This document shows, piece after piece, positions 53,775 to 63,018 of a stretch of 64,000 nucleotides of DNA. The translations under genes and the position numbers were made by a program. Origin of the DNA: Alphaproteobacteria bacterium (GTDB lineage Bacteria > Pseudomonadota > Alphaproteobacteria > TMED109). The stretch covers positions 1-64,000 of the forward strand of contig JAJDWH010000032.1 of NCBI GenBank assembly GCA_022825705.1, written 5' to 3'. Position 1 is the stretch's first letter. Each line of letters starts with the position of its first letter. Below the pieces are notes generated by a model, which was not told the DNA's origin, did no database searches, and saw only the letters and a program-made list of their open reading frames with translations.

Positions 53775-56138
53775 ATGGTGACGCTGGCCAAGGCACGGCG
53801 GCGAAAATCGAAGCCGGCGAAGCGGGACCTCGCGGAGCTGCGTGCGCTGGAGCGCAAGGTGGCTTGGCTGTCGGCGTGGACCATTCACCATGCGAACCAT
53901 CTCCGTCCGGCGCTGGACGGTCTGAAGGTTGGGGGGCACCAGGCTTCCTCGGCCTCCGTGGTGACGTTGCTGTCGGCCCTGTACTTCCACGTCCTGCGGC
54001 CCGAGGACCGGGTGGCCGTGAAGCCCCATGCAAGCCCGGTGTTCCATGCAATCCAGTACTTGCAGGGGCGTCAGACTTGCGAGCACTTGCAGGCATTCCG
54101 CGGATATGGCGGAGCACAGAGCTATCCCTCGCGCACGAAAGATGCGGACGACGTCGATTTTTCCACGGGGTCCGTCGGCCTTGGGGGTGCCATGGCGCTG
54201 TTCGCTTCGCTGGTGCAGGACTACGTCCTCGATCATGACCTGGCGTCCGGGGCACACCCTCCCGGCCGCATGGTGACCGTGTTCGGAGACGCGGAGCTCG
54301 ACGAAGGCAACGTGTACGAAGCCCTGCTCGACGGCGCCAAGAGCGGGCTGCGAAACTGCTGGTGGATCATCGATTACAACCGCCAAAGCCTCGACGCCAT
54401 TACCGCAGACCGTTCGTTCTCCCGGATTGCCGGACTGTTCGAGGCGATGAGCTGGCGGGTGATCACGCTCAAGTACGGAAAGCTGTTGCAGGCGGTCGAA
54501 CAGGAGCCCGGGGGAACGGCCCTGATCGAGTGGATCGATCGGTGTCCGAACGACCTCTATTCGGCGTTGACCTTCAAGGGCGGGGCTGCGTGGCGGGAAC
54601 GCCTGCTCCAGGACCTCGAGGGTGATACGGATGCAGCGACGCTGATCGAGCGCCATGACGACGACGACCTGCATGCGCTGATGACCAATCTCGCCGGCCA
54701 TGACCTGGAATCGGTAATTGAAGCGTTCGAGGCTGCGGACGACGATCGGCCGACCTGCTTTATCGCCTACACGATCAAGGGGCACGGACTCCCGCTGGCT
54801 GGCCACAAGGACAACCATGCAGGCCTGATGAACGAGGCTCAGATGGAGCAGTTCCGTGTGTCGATGGGCGTGCCCGAAGGCAAGGAATGGGACCGCTTCG
54901 CGGGACTTGAACTCCCGGCGGCGACGCTCGAGGCGTATCTGGCGGCAGTGCCGTTCGCCCAGTCCGACCAGCGGCGTCACGACCCGCCGCAGATACCGGT
55001 TCCGGCCCGTTTGTTCGTGTCGGCGTCCGGCCGCTCCTCGACGCAAGAGGCCTTCGGCCGCATCCTCCGGGAGCTTGGACGCGGGGACACGGAACTCGCG
55101 CAGAGGATTGTCACCACGTCGCCGGATGTCACGGTATCCACCAACCTCGGTGGCTGGGTCAACCAGCGGCAGATCTACCGGCACACGTCCCGCTCCGACG
55201 TGTTTCACGACGAGAGTGTCGTGTCGCCACAACGCTGGACGATGTCACCCAAGGGTCAGCACATCGAACTGGGAATTGCCGAGAACAACCTGTTCCTGCT
55301 GCTGGCGGCAGCGGGTCTCTCGCATTCGCTGTTCGATGCCCGGCTCATTCCGATCGGGACCTTGTACGACCCGTTCATTGCACGCGGGCTGGACGCACTC
55401 AATTACGCGGCCTACCAGGATGCGCGTTTCATTCTGGTTGCCACGCCCTCCGGGATTTCGCTTGCGCCCGAGGGCGGCGCGCATCAATCCATCGGCACGC
55501 CGTTGGTCGGGATCGGACAGCCCGGCCTCGCCGCGCTCGAGCCCGGGTACGTGGACGAGCTGGAGGTGATGCTCCGCTGGGCGTTCGCCTACCTCCAGGA
55601 GCCGGACGGGCAGTCGGTCTATCTCCGCCTCTCGACGCGGCCGGTCGAGCAATTTGAACGCACCGTGGATCATGACCTGGAGCAGGCGATCATCGACGGC
55701 GGCTACTGGCTGCGTCCGCCAGCTCGGGGAACATCGCTGGCCTTGGTGTACTCCGGAGCAGTGGCGACCGAGGTGCTCGATGCCTATGCGGAACTGCAGT
55801 CGGAGATGCCGGAGGCGGGGGTGTTGGCGGTAACCTCCGCTGACCGGCTGCACGGTGCATGGCGGACAGCGCAAGCTGCGCGGCGGCGGGGCCATCAGGC
55901 GCAGTCCCATCTGGAGAGGTTGCTCGACCCGCTGGCATCCTCGGCGGGCCTGGTGACCGTGGTCGACGGCCACCCGGCGACCCTCTCGTGGCTCGGCTCG
56001 GTCCGCGGACACAAGACGATTTCATTGGGCGTGGACGAATTCGGGCAGTCGGGAGATCTGGCGAGTTTGTACCGGTCGTATGGCATCGACCGTGATGCAA
56101 TCCTCGACGCTGCTGCCGAGGCGCTGACGGGGCGGTGA
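53775..56138 (+). CDS. Homodimeric 2-oxoacid dehydrogenase E1-like / transketolase-family enzyme
   Basis: This encodes 787 residues from ATG 53775. The thiamine-diphosphate motif is VFGDAELDEGNVYEALLDGA with NCWWIIDYNRQSLDA as its tail (GDG-like start, Asn later); the N-terminal substrate region reads HVLRPEDRVAVKPHASPVFH. The pyrimidine domain has MSPKGQHIELGIAENNLFLL, and a transketolase C-terminal domain follows. It is shorter than AceE (about 885) but shares its single-chain layout. Alphaproteobacterial homologues are annotated as transketolase or pyruvate dehydrogenase E1; MdeB-like 2-oxobutyrate dehydrogenase is another option. No E2 or E3 genes are adjacent, so the substrate is open. 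Confidence 0.82.
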   Translation: MVTLAKARRRKSKPAKRDLAELRALERKVAWLSAWTIHHANHLRPALDGLKVGGHQASSASVVTLLSALYFHVLRPEDRVAVKPHASPVFHAIQYLQGRQTCEHLQAFRGYGGAQSYPSRTKDADDVDFSTGSVGLGGAMALFASLVQDYVLDHDLASGAHPPGRMVTVFGDAELDEGNVYEALLDGAKSGLRNCWWIIDYNRQSLDAITADRSFSRIAGLFEAMSWRVITLKYGKLLQAVEQEPGGTALIEWIDRCPNDLYSALTFKGGAAWRERLLQDLEGDTDAATLIERHDDDDLHALMTNLAGHDLESVIEAFEAADDDRPTCFIAYTIKGHGLPLAGHKDNHAGLMNEAQMEQFRVSMGVPEGKEWDRFAGLELPAATLEAYLAAVPFAQSDQRRHDPPQIPVPARLFVSASGRSSTQEAFGRILRELGRGDTELAQRIVTTSPDVTVSTNLGGWVNQRQIYRHTSRSDVFHDESVVSPQRWTMSPKGQHIELGIAENNLFLLLAAAGLSHSLFDARLIPIGTLYDPFIARGLDALNYAAYQDARFILVATPSGISLAPEGGAHQSIGTPLVGIGQPGLAALEPGYVDELEVMLRWAFAYLQEPDGQSVYLRLSTRPVEQFERTVDHDLEQAIIDGGYWLRPPARGTSLALVYSGAVATEVLDAYAELQSEMPEAGVLAVTSADRLHGAWRTAQAARRRGHQAQSHLERLLDPLASSAGLVTVVDGHPATLSWLGSVRGHKTISLGVDEFGQSGDLASLYRSYGIDRDAILDAAAEALTGR

Positions 56139-56167
56139 TGGGGCCGGCCGGAAATGCGCTGGGGTTG

Positions 56168-56252
56168 GCGGGCGTGGTGAAATTGGTAGACACGCGGGCC
56201 TTAGGAGCCCGTGACGCAAGTCGTGGGGGTTCGAGTCCCTCCGCCCGCACCA
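56168..56252 (+). tRNA. tRNA-Leu (anticodon TAG)
   Basis: This is an 85-nt class II tRNA with encoded CCA. The acceptor GCGGGCG pairs with CGCCCGC, the anticodon stem CGGGC/GCCCG encloses CTTAGGA, a long variable arm is present, and the T arm has GGGTTCGAGTCCC. It lies 29 nt after the E1 gene and 46 nt before tig. Confidence 0.96.
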
Positions 56253-56298
56253 GCGCCCCATGCCTAGCGGCCGGTGCCATAACGAAAGATGGGTCACT

Positions 56299-57645
56299 AT
56301 GAAAGTCAAGCGAATTTCCGGGAGCGGCTCGGTGCAAAGCTTCAGTGCGGCAGTTCCGGCCGAGCAGTTTGAATCGGTGATGGATGGCCGCCTGAACGAG
56401 TATGCGCGTGACGCCAAGATCGACGGGTTCCGCAAGGGCAAGGTGCCGATGACGATCATCCGGCGGCGGTTCGGGAACGAGGTAGAAACGGCAATTGCCT
56501 CGGACTTTCTGCAGTCCGCGGTTGAGCAGGCGTTGGCAGAACACGATCTCGTGCCTCTCGACGTGGTCCCGGAACGCATGCCGAAGCGGGCGCCGGGCGC
56601 GCCGCTGGATCTGCAGTTCACGGTGCACGGGGTCGCCACGTTCAAGGTGGCGCCGTTTGATGGGCTGGAAATCGACGTACCAGTCGTGGACGTAACCGAT
56701 GCGGACGTCGATGCGGAAGTCACCGAGTTCTCGTACATGTTTGGGGCGACCGAGCCGGCGGAGACCGACTTCGGTGCTCGTTCCGAGGACACGGTGGTGG
56801 CGGAACTGTTCGATCGGTCCGATCCGGCCAATCCGAAGCGAATTCCGGTCGGCGGCCTTGCCACGCCGAAGTCATTTCAGCGGACCTGGGGCGAAGCAGC
56901 CGACATCGAGGGCATCAGGGCCGGCGAGCACCGGGAGTTTCAGGTGTCTCCGCTGCCAGGGAACTGCTACGACAAGTCGTTCACGCTGGGCGTCCTGGCA
57001 CGCGCCGTACACAAGCGTGAACCGGCCGGCATGGAAGATCTGATGAAGCGGCTCAGTGCCGAAACGGAACCCGATCTCCGGGCGAACGTCCGGACCATGC
57101 TCGAGCACGCCATGACTTCCGGAAGCGAACGCCTGAAGGTGGTTCGCCTGATCGACAAGCTGGTCAAGGCCAATCGGCTCAAACTGCCGGAACCTTATGT
57201 CGACAAGGTCGCCGCCGCGTACGATGCGGGGCAATCGTCGCCGATCGTGCCCTCCGAACACCAGGTGTCGGCCGACCAACTGGCCAGGTCGAGCATTGTC
57301 GCGGAATTACTCCTGTCGAAGATCGCGGACGATCACGACATCCAGGTCAGCCGCGAAGAAATCGTCCGCTTTGTCGTGCAGAACGTGGACCCCAACCAGC
57401 GAAACGCCGAAGATGTGATCAGGCAGCGCCTGGCGGATACGGAAGTGGTCAAGATGGTGGCCGTGCGGATTCGTCGGGAGAAGGCGCTTGGTCTCGCGAT
57501 GAAGGAAGCGCAGCTGAACGAGACGCAGATTTCGAACGACGAGATGCGGCGCATGATGGCAACCATTCCACCCATCACGCTGGAGGCCCGCATGCCGGGG
57601 AGCGCGGCCGGCCCGGCTGCCGCCGCGAGCGGGGCGGCATCGTGA
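56299..57645 (+). CDS. tig: Trigger factor
   Basis: This encodes 448 residues from ATG 56299. The ribosome-binding signature is [19 protein letters not shown]; the PPIase region follows ([17 protein letters not shown] and after), then the long helical C-terminal arms ([20 protein letters not shown]). It cradles nascent chains at the L23 exit site. The C-terminus ends in a flexible Ala/Gly tail. Its stop overlaps the clpP GTG, so translation is probably coupled. Confidence 0.95.
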   Translation: MKVKRISGSGSVQSFSAAVPAEQFESVMDGRLNEYARDAKIDGFRKGKVPMTIIRRRFGNEVETAIASDFLQSAVEQALAEHDLVPLDVVPERMPKRAPGAPLDLQFTVHGVATFKVAPFDGLEIDVPVVDVTDADVDAEVTEFSYMFGATEPAETDFGARSEDTVVAELFDRSDPANPKRIPVGGLATPKSFQRTWGEAADIEGIRAGEHREFQVSPLPGNCYDKSFTLGVLARAVHKREPAGMEDLMKRLSAETEPDLRANVRTMLEHAMTSGSERLKVVRLIDKLVKANRLKLPEPYVDKVAAAYDAGQSSPIVPSEHQVSADQLARSSIVAELLLSKIADDHDIQVSREEIVRFVVQNVDPNQRNAEDVIRQRLADTEVVKMVAVRIRREKALGLAMKEAQLNETQISNDEMRRMMATIPPITLEARMPGSAAGPAAAASGAAS

Positions 57646-58283
57646 CGGAACGGCTGCAGGCCCTGGAGCCGGAACACACCATGAACACGTTGGTGCCGAT
57701 GGTCGTCGAACAGACGGGCAGGGGCGAGCGTGCATACGACATCTATTCCAGGCTCCTGAAGGAGCGCATCATCTTTTTGACTGGTCCGGTAGGGGACGAG
57801 GTGGCGTCGCTCGTGATCGCGCAATTGCTGTATCTCGAGGCGGAGCATCCGGACAAGGAGATCGCCTTCTACATCAACAGCCCTGGCGGGTTGGTCACAT
57901 CGGGATTGGCGATCTACGACACGATGCAGTACATCCGCCCGGATGTATCGACCCTGTGCGTCGGGCAGGCCGCGTCGATGGGTTCACTGCTGCTCGCCGG
58001 CGGAACCGCGGGCAAGCGGTTTGCGCTGCCGAATGCCCGGATCATGGTGCACCAGCCTTCCGGCGGGTTTTCGGGACAGGCAACGGATGTCGAAATCCAC
58101 GCGCGCGAGATTCTCGCGCTCAAGGAGCGTATCAACGAGATCTATACACGCCATACGAAGCAAGGCATTGAGGCCGTACGCGAGGCGCTCGAGCGGGATC
58201 GATTCCTGACCCCAGAGGTTGCCAAGGAGTTTGGCCTGATCGACGACGTCGTCAGCGAACGGCCGGCCGGGGCGGACGACTGA
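57642..58283 (+). CDS. clpP: ATP-dependent Clp protease proteolytic subunit
   Basis: This encodes 213 residues from GTG 57642 (GTGA overlap with tig; Met14 is an alternative start). The catalytic triad is Ser112 ([10 protein letters not shown]), His137 (MVHQPSGGF) and Asp186 ([11 protein letters not shown]). [20 protein letters not shown] is the oxyanion strand. It forms the barrel that degrades unfolded substrates delivered by ClpA or ClpX. clpX, normally next, is missing; clpS and clpA follow. Confidence 0.97.
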   Translation: MTERLQALEPEHTMNTLVPMVVEQTGRGERAYDIYSRLLKERIIFLTGPVGDEVASLVIAQLLYLEAEHPDKEIAFYINSPGGLVTSGLAIYDTMQYIRPDVSTLCVGQAASMGSLLLAGGTAGKRFALPNARIMVHQPSGGFSGQATDVEIHAREILALKERINEIYTRHTKQGIEAVREALERDRFLTPEVAKEFGLIDDVVSERPAGADD

Positions 58284-58383
58284 CGCCGGATTCGCGGGCG
58301 AAGCCGGCGTGGCGGCTTCTTTCGGGGGGTGCCTGAATTGGCTAACATTCGTGCCGGCTAGGTGCGTGGAGGCGGCATTCGCC

Positions 58384-58710
58384 ATGAGTTCGCAGCAGCG
58401 ACCGGATTACGAGCCGGGGCGCGGGGATACGCTGGTAGAACCGTCGGTCGAGACCAAGAAACCGTCGCTGTATCAGGTCCTGCTGTTAAACGACGACTAC
58501 ACGCCGATGGAGTTCGTGGTCATGATCCTGGAACAATTCTTCCGCAAGGACCGCGAAGAGGCGACTCAGATCATGCTTCATGTGCATCAGAACGGGGTCG
58601 GCGTGTGCGGCGTGTACACCTACGAGGTGGCCGAGAGCAAAGTGACCCAGGTGATCAATTGCGCTCGCGAGCATGAGCATCCACTGCGATGCACCCTGGA
58701 GAAAGTCTGA
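58384..58710 (+). CDS. clpS: ClpS adaptor
   Basis: This encodes 108 residues from ATG 58384. The N-degron pocket is [20 protein letters not shown] with Asn-Asp, and [20 protein letters not shown] contributes the His wall. The flexible N-terminal tail regulates ClpA. It delivers N-end-rule substrates to ClpAP. It is 101 nt after clpP and 11 nt before clpA. Confidence 0.95.
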   Translation: MSSQQRPDYEPGRGDTLVEPSVETKKPSLYQVLLLNDDYTPMEFVVMILEQFFRKDREEATQIMLHVHQNGVGVCGVYTYEVAESKVTQVINCAREHEHPLRCTLEKV

Positions 58711-58721
58711 GCCGTCACGCG

Positions 58722-60992
58722 ATGTTGTCGAGCAACCTTGAAAAGAGCCTTCACAACGCTATCGAACTGGCGCGGGGACACCGGCACGAGTTCGTCACCC
58801 TCGAGCACCTCCTCCGTGCCCTGACCGAGGACGAGGACGCAGTTGAGGTATTGCTTGCCTGCCGCGTGGACCTGGAAAAGCTTCAGGGTGACCTGGACGA
58901 GTTTCTGGAGACGGCGCTGACCTCGACAGTACTGGAGGGAGATTCCCAGCCGGAGTCCGTCCCGAGCCGCGGCGTCCGCCGGGTGCTGGGCAGGGCCGCG
59001 CAACATGTGCGCGGGTCCGGGAAGACCGCCGTTACCGGCGCCAATGTCCTGGTGGCGATTTTCTCCGAACGTGAAAGTCACGCTGTCTACTTCCTCAGTT
59101 TGCAGCAGATGCGGCGGGTGGACGCGGTGTCGTTCATCAGCCACGGGCTATCCAAGCAAACCCGTGTGCAGACAGCCGCGCCAGGCACCGAGACAGGCGA
59201 GGCGCCGACCACCAGCCAGTCGCCGCTCGAGGCCTATTGCATCAACCTCAACGAGAAAGCCAAGGCTGGCCGGATCGATCCCCTGATCGGTCGCCAGGTC
59301 GAGCTGGAACGCACGATCCAGATCCTCTGCCGGCGGACCAAGAACAACCCGCTGTTCGTCGGGGATCCGGGAGTCGGAAAGACCGCGATTACCGAGGGCT
59401 TCGCCCGCCGGATTGTCGCCGGGGAGGTGCCGGAAGTTCTTGCGGACGCCGTGGTCTATTGCCTGGACATGGGCGTCCTGCTGGCTGGCACCCGGTACCG
59501 CGGCGACTTCGAGGAACGCCTGAAGGGAGTGGTGGCGGAGCTCGGCAAGCATGAGAAGGCCATCCTGTTCATCGACGAGATCCACACGCTGATCGGCGCC
59601 GGCGCCACCAGCGGCGGCGCCATGGACGCGTCCAACTTGCTGAAACCAGCGCTGGCCAGCGGCGAGATCCGCTGCATCGGCTCCACTACGTACAAGGATT
59701 ACCGGGGCTATTTCGAGACCGATCGGGCGCTGGTCCGTCGCTTCCAGAAGATCGACGTGAACGAGCCCACCGTGGCCGACACCATCCGGATCCTCAACGG
59801 GCTGAAGCCCTATTACGAGGAGTACCACGGAATCCGCTACACCCGCTCCGCGCTGCAGGCGGCCGCGGAGCTGGCAGGACGGCACATGTCTGACCGGAAG
59901 CTGCCGGACAAGGCCATCGACGTGATCGATGAAGCCGGAGCGGCGGAAATGCTGAAACCGGCGTCGCGCCGGAAGAAGGTGGTCGGGGTCGGAAGCATCG
60001 AGGCGGTGGTCGCCCGGATGGCGCGGATCCCGCCGAAGCAGGTCTCGCGCGATGACCGTACCGCCTTGGCCACGCTGGAGCGTGACCTGAATCTCGTGGT
60101 GTTCGGACAGGAAGAGGCGCTCGCGATGCTGGCCAGCGCGGTCAAGATGTCGCGCGCCGGCTTGCGGGAGCCGAACAAGCCGGTGGGCTGCTTCCTCTTG
60201 TCCGGCCCCACCGGAGTTGGCAAGACCGAGGCCTCTCGCTGCCTGGCGGAACTGATGGGAGTCGAACTGATCCGGTTCGACATGTCCGAGTACATGGAGC
60301 GCCATACGGTCTCCCGCCTGATCGGTGCGCCACCGGGCTACGTTGGCTTCGATCAGGGGGGCATGCTGACCGATGCGGTCGACCAGCACCCACATTCCGT
60401 CGTGCTGCTCGATGAGATCGAGAAGGCCCATCCGGATCTGTTCAGCCTGCTACTGCAGGTCATGGACTATGGGCGCCTCACCGACCACAACGGCAAGGCG
60501 GTCGATTTCCGGAACGTGACGCTGATCATGACCACGAACGCCGGGGCCAGCGAGCTGGCCAAGGCGGCCGTCGGATTCGGTCGCGAGCGGCGGGAAGGGG
60601 ACGACACGGAGGCGATCAACCGGCTGTTCACGCCTGAGTTCCGCAATCGGCTGGACGCGGTGATTCCGTTCGCTGCGTTGTCCCGCGCGGTGATGGGCCA
60701 GATCGTCGACAAGTTCATCGCCCAGCTCGAGGTCCAGTTGCAGGACCGCAACGTCTCCGTTGAACTCACGGAAGCGGCGCGGAGCTGGTTCGCCGACAAG
60801 GGGTACGATCCGACTTTCGGCGCGAGACCGCTGGCCAGACTGATCCAGGAGCGGTTGAAGAAAGAGCTGTCGGAGGAACTCCTGTTTGGGCGGCTGGCGC
60901 GAGGCGGGCACGTGAAGGTCGACGTGCGCGAGAACCAGGTTTCGTTCGCGTTCGTTGATGCGAACGGCAAGGAGCTGGTGGCAGCGTCCTGA
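58722..60992 (+). CDS. clpA: ATP-dependent Clp protease ATP-binding subunit ClpA
   Basis: This encodes 756 residues from ATG 58722. An N-domain (1-145) binds ClpS. The D1 AAA+ module has Walker A GDPGVGKT (214-221) and Walker B ILFIDE (281-286); D2 has GPTGVGKT (495-502) and VLLDEI (562-567). The loop tripeptide that docks on ClpP is VGF at 617-619, at the same position as the IGL of E. coli ClpA. It unfolds substrates and feeds ClpP, and is the last gene of tig-clpP-clpS-clpA. Confidence 0.97.
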   Translation: MLSSNLEKSLHNAIELARGHRHEFVTLEHLLRALTEDEDAVEVLLACRVDLEKLQGDLDEFLETALTSTVLEGDSQPESVPSRGVRRVLGRAAQHVRGSGKTAVTGANVLVAIFSERESHAVYFLSLQQMRRVDAVSFISHGLSKQTRVQTAAPGTETGEAPTTSQSPLEAYCINLNEKAKAGRIDPLIGRQVELERTIQILCRRTKNNPLFVGDPGVGKTAITEGFARRIVAGEVPEVLADAVVYCLDMGVLLAGTRYRGDFEERLKGVVAELGKHEKAILFIDEIHTLIGAGATSGGAMDASNLLKPALASGEIRCIGSTTYKDYRGYFETDRALVRRFQKIDVNEPTVADTIRILNGLKPYYEEYHGIRYTRSALQAAAELAGRHMSDRKLPDKAIDVIDEAGAAEMLKPASRRKKVVGVGSIEAVVARMARIPPKQVSRDDRTALATLERDLNLVVFGQEEALAMLASAVKMSRAGLREPNKPVGCFLLSGPTGVGKTEASRCLAELMGVELIRFDMSEYMERHTVSRLIGAPPGYVGFDQGGMLTDAVDQHPHSVVLLDEIEKAHPDLFSLLLQVMDYGRLTDHNGKAVDFRNVTLIMTTNAGASELAKAAVGFGRERREGDDTEAINRLFTPEFRNRLDAVIPFAALSRAVMGQIVDKFIAQLEVQLQDRNVSVELTEAARSWFADKGYDPTFGARPLARLIQERLKKELSEELLFGRLARGGHVKVDVRENQVSFAFVDANGKELVAAS

Positions 60993-61013
60993 GCCGGCTG
61001 CCGGCCGGCGCGT

Positions 61014-62147
61014 TTACGGCAGGTGCGCGCCGGTCCGTATTTTCGCTTCCAGGTACTCCCGATTCTGCGGGGTGGGCTCGAACCGGTGGCGCACGCGTTC
61101 TACGACCCGGATCCCGAACCGGGTCAGCGCGGCGATTTTTTCCGGGTTGTTGGTCAGCAGGCGCACCCGTGTGACCCCAAGCTGGCGCAGGATTTCCGCT
61201 GCGACGCGATAGTGACGTTCATCGTCGGCGAACCCGAGCACCGAGTTCGCGGCATACGTGTCGAGTCCATCGTCCTGCAGGGTGTATGCCCGCAGCTTGT
61301 TGACCAGACCAATACCGCGACCTTCCTGCGCAAGGTAGACCAGGACGCCGCTGCCGGCCTCCGCGATGGCCGAGAGGGCGCCCCGCAGCTGATCGCCGCA
61401 GTCGCAGCGCAGCGAGCCGAGGAGGTCCCCGGTGAAACACTGCGAGTGCAGTCGCACCAGAACCGGTGAATCCAGGGTGGGTTCCCCCACGACGATCGCG
61501 ATCTGCTCGGTGCCGCCGGAAACCGGTCGAAAAGCGATAATGCGGGCGTCTTGCGCCGCCTCCAGCGGGACGTGGGCGCTGCTGACCCGACGGAGATTGA
61601 AGTCGCCCTCGGCTCCGTAGCGCTGCAGTTCCTGCACGTGTACGGCGAGCAGGTCGCGCTCGATTGCCCACGCCCGTGCCGCTTCGGGCGGTAGCCCGAG
61701 CGGTTTGAGAACGGCTGCCGGAGTCAGGTTGGCGTGCTTGGCGAGTTGCACCGAGCCGACCGCAAGATCGTCCGCCTCGAGCGTCCGGTGGAGTTCGGGA
61801 GCCGGCACGCCGGATTCGGGATTCGCTAGGGCTTGGACCGTGATGGGCGCGATGTCCGGGCTCAACCGGAACACCACCACCTCTTGGTCCGTATCGAGGC
61901 CGATTGCGCGGGCTCGCGGGCCGGTGATCACGATGCGCAGCGCTCCGCCCGGCACCCGGGTCATTGCCGCGAACTCGCCTTCTCCCAGGAACTCGGTGGA
62001 CCGGGCCACCGCGCATGCGGAGGCCCCTAGCAGGACGACGAGTTGGCCTCGTCGGAGGTCGCCGATGGCCCGGTCCACGGCAATGACCGAGCGCGGCACT
62101 GTGCCGGACAAACGTTCCTGTGAACCTGTCGCATCGGGTTGGGACAT
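61014..62147 (-). CDS. ribA: GTP cyclohydrolase II with degenerate DHBP-synthase-like front domain
   Basis: This encodes 377 residues. The C-terminal half is RibA: zinc ligands in RLHSQCFTGDLLGSLRCDCG, the substrate loop VYLAQEGRGIGLVNKLRAY, and the conserved RVRLLTNNPEKIAAL. It opens the imidazole ring of GTP, the first riboflavin step. The N-terminal half resembles RibB but the acidic DRENEGD-type catalytic motif is replaced (GQLVVLLGASACAVARSTEF), so it is probably structural only, as in many alphaproteobacterial RibA proteins. It converges on clpA with a 21-bp gap. Confidence 0.92.
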   Translation of the reverse strand: MSQPDATGSQERLSGTVPRSVIAVDRAIGDLRRGQLVVLLGASACAVARSTEFLGEGEFAAMTRVPGGALRIVITGPRARAIGLDTDQEVVVFRLSPDIAPITVQALANPESGVPAPELHRTLEADDLAVGSVQLAKHANLTPAAVLKPLGLPPEAARAWAIERDLLAVHVQELQRYGAEGDFNLRRVSSAHVPLEAAQDARIIAFRPVSGGTEQIAIVVGEPTLDSPVLVRLHSQCFTGDLLGSLRCDCGDQLRGALSAIAEAGSGVLVYLAQEGRGIGLVNKLRAYTLQDDGLDTYAANSVLGFADDERHYRVAAEILRQLGVTRVRLLTNNPEKIAALTRFGIRVVERVRHRFEPTPQNREYLEAKIRTGAHLP

Positions 62148-62275
62148 AGAGAATTCCGGAAGCGGGACGCTTCCTGCAGAGTTGGATGAAGCGGAAATAC
62201 CGTCAGTATACTGTTTCGATAGCCCAGCCTAGGCGATGGCGGTCGCGAGCGGCGCCGAGGGCAGGAGAGCCATTC
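62148..62275. promoter_or_regulatory. Divergent ribA / response-regulator control region
   Basis: These 128 bases lie between two divergent starts. It is too short for a full FMN riboswitch and I see none of its conserved elements. Confidence 0.35.
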
Positions 62276-63013
62276 GTGGACAGCACAGCGCGCAAGACCT
62301 GGGAAGCCGCACCCCAGGTGCTCATGGTGGAAGATGATGAGGCGCTGCGCGAATCGTTGTCGGAACACCTGTCGTACAGCGGCTTCAAGATGGTGGCTGT
62401 GGCAACCGGTACGGAAGCGCTTGAACAGGTCCGGGCCCAGCGTTTCGACCTGATTCTGCTGGATGTGCGGCTGCCCGACGCCGACGGCCGCGACCTGTGC
62501 CGCCGCATCCTGGAACTCGGCCGCACGCCGCCGATCATCATGCTCACGGCCGCCGATTCCTCTGCGGATATCGTGCGCGGTTTTGATTCGGGCGCATATG
62601 ACTACGTGGTCAAACCGGTGTCTCCCCCGGCACTGGTGGCGCGCATGCGGGCGCATCTTCGCCAGCACGAATTGACCGACGACGCGGAGTTCGATCTCGG
62701 CACCTTCCGGTTCCGTCCCGGCGCCAAGATCCTGATCGATGCGGATGGCCAGCAGGTCCGGTTGACGGAAAAAGAAAACGCGCTGCTCCGGTGTCTCCTG
62801 CGGGCGCGCTCCGAACCTGTTTCCCGCAGCCGGATTCTGGAAGAGGTCTGGGGGTACCACCCGTCCGTACGAAGCCACACGCTGGAAACGCACATCTCCA
62901 GGCTGCGCAAGAAGCTCGAGCCGCGGCCGGACAGCCCGCGCATACTCGCGACCGCGCCGGACGCGAAGGGGTATCTCCTGATTCGAAAGGGATCGGGGCC
63001 CGAAGCGGACTGA
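62276..63013 (+). CDS. OmpR/PhoB-family response regulator
   Basis: This encodes 245 residues from GTG 62276 (CAGGAGA upstream; a longer in-frame start at 62186 lacks homology). The receiver has the acidic triad near residues 19-21 (LMVEDDEALRESL), phospho-acceptor Asp63 (LILLDVRLPDADG), Thr91 and Lys113 (YDYVVKPVSPPALVARMRAH). The winged-helix effector contains LTEKENALLRCLLRARSEPV, then EEVWGYHPSVRSHTLETHIS, RLRKKLE. No histidine kinase is adjacent in the window, so it is an orphan regulator by context. Target genes are unknown. Confidence 0.92.
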   Translation: MDSTARKTWEAAPQVLMVEDDEALRESLSEHLSYSGFKMVAVATGTEALEQVRAQRFDLILLDVRLPDADGRDLCRRILELGRTPPIIMLTAADSSADIVRGFDSGAYDYVVKPVSPPALVARMRAHLRQHELTDDAEFDLGTFRFRPGAKILIDADGQQVRLTEKENALLRCLLRARSEPVSRSRILEEVWGYHPSVRSHTLETHISRLRKKLEPRPDSPRILATAPDAKGYLLIRKGSGPEAD

Positions 63014-63018
63014 CCGCT

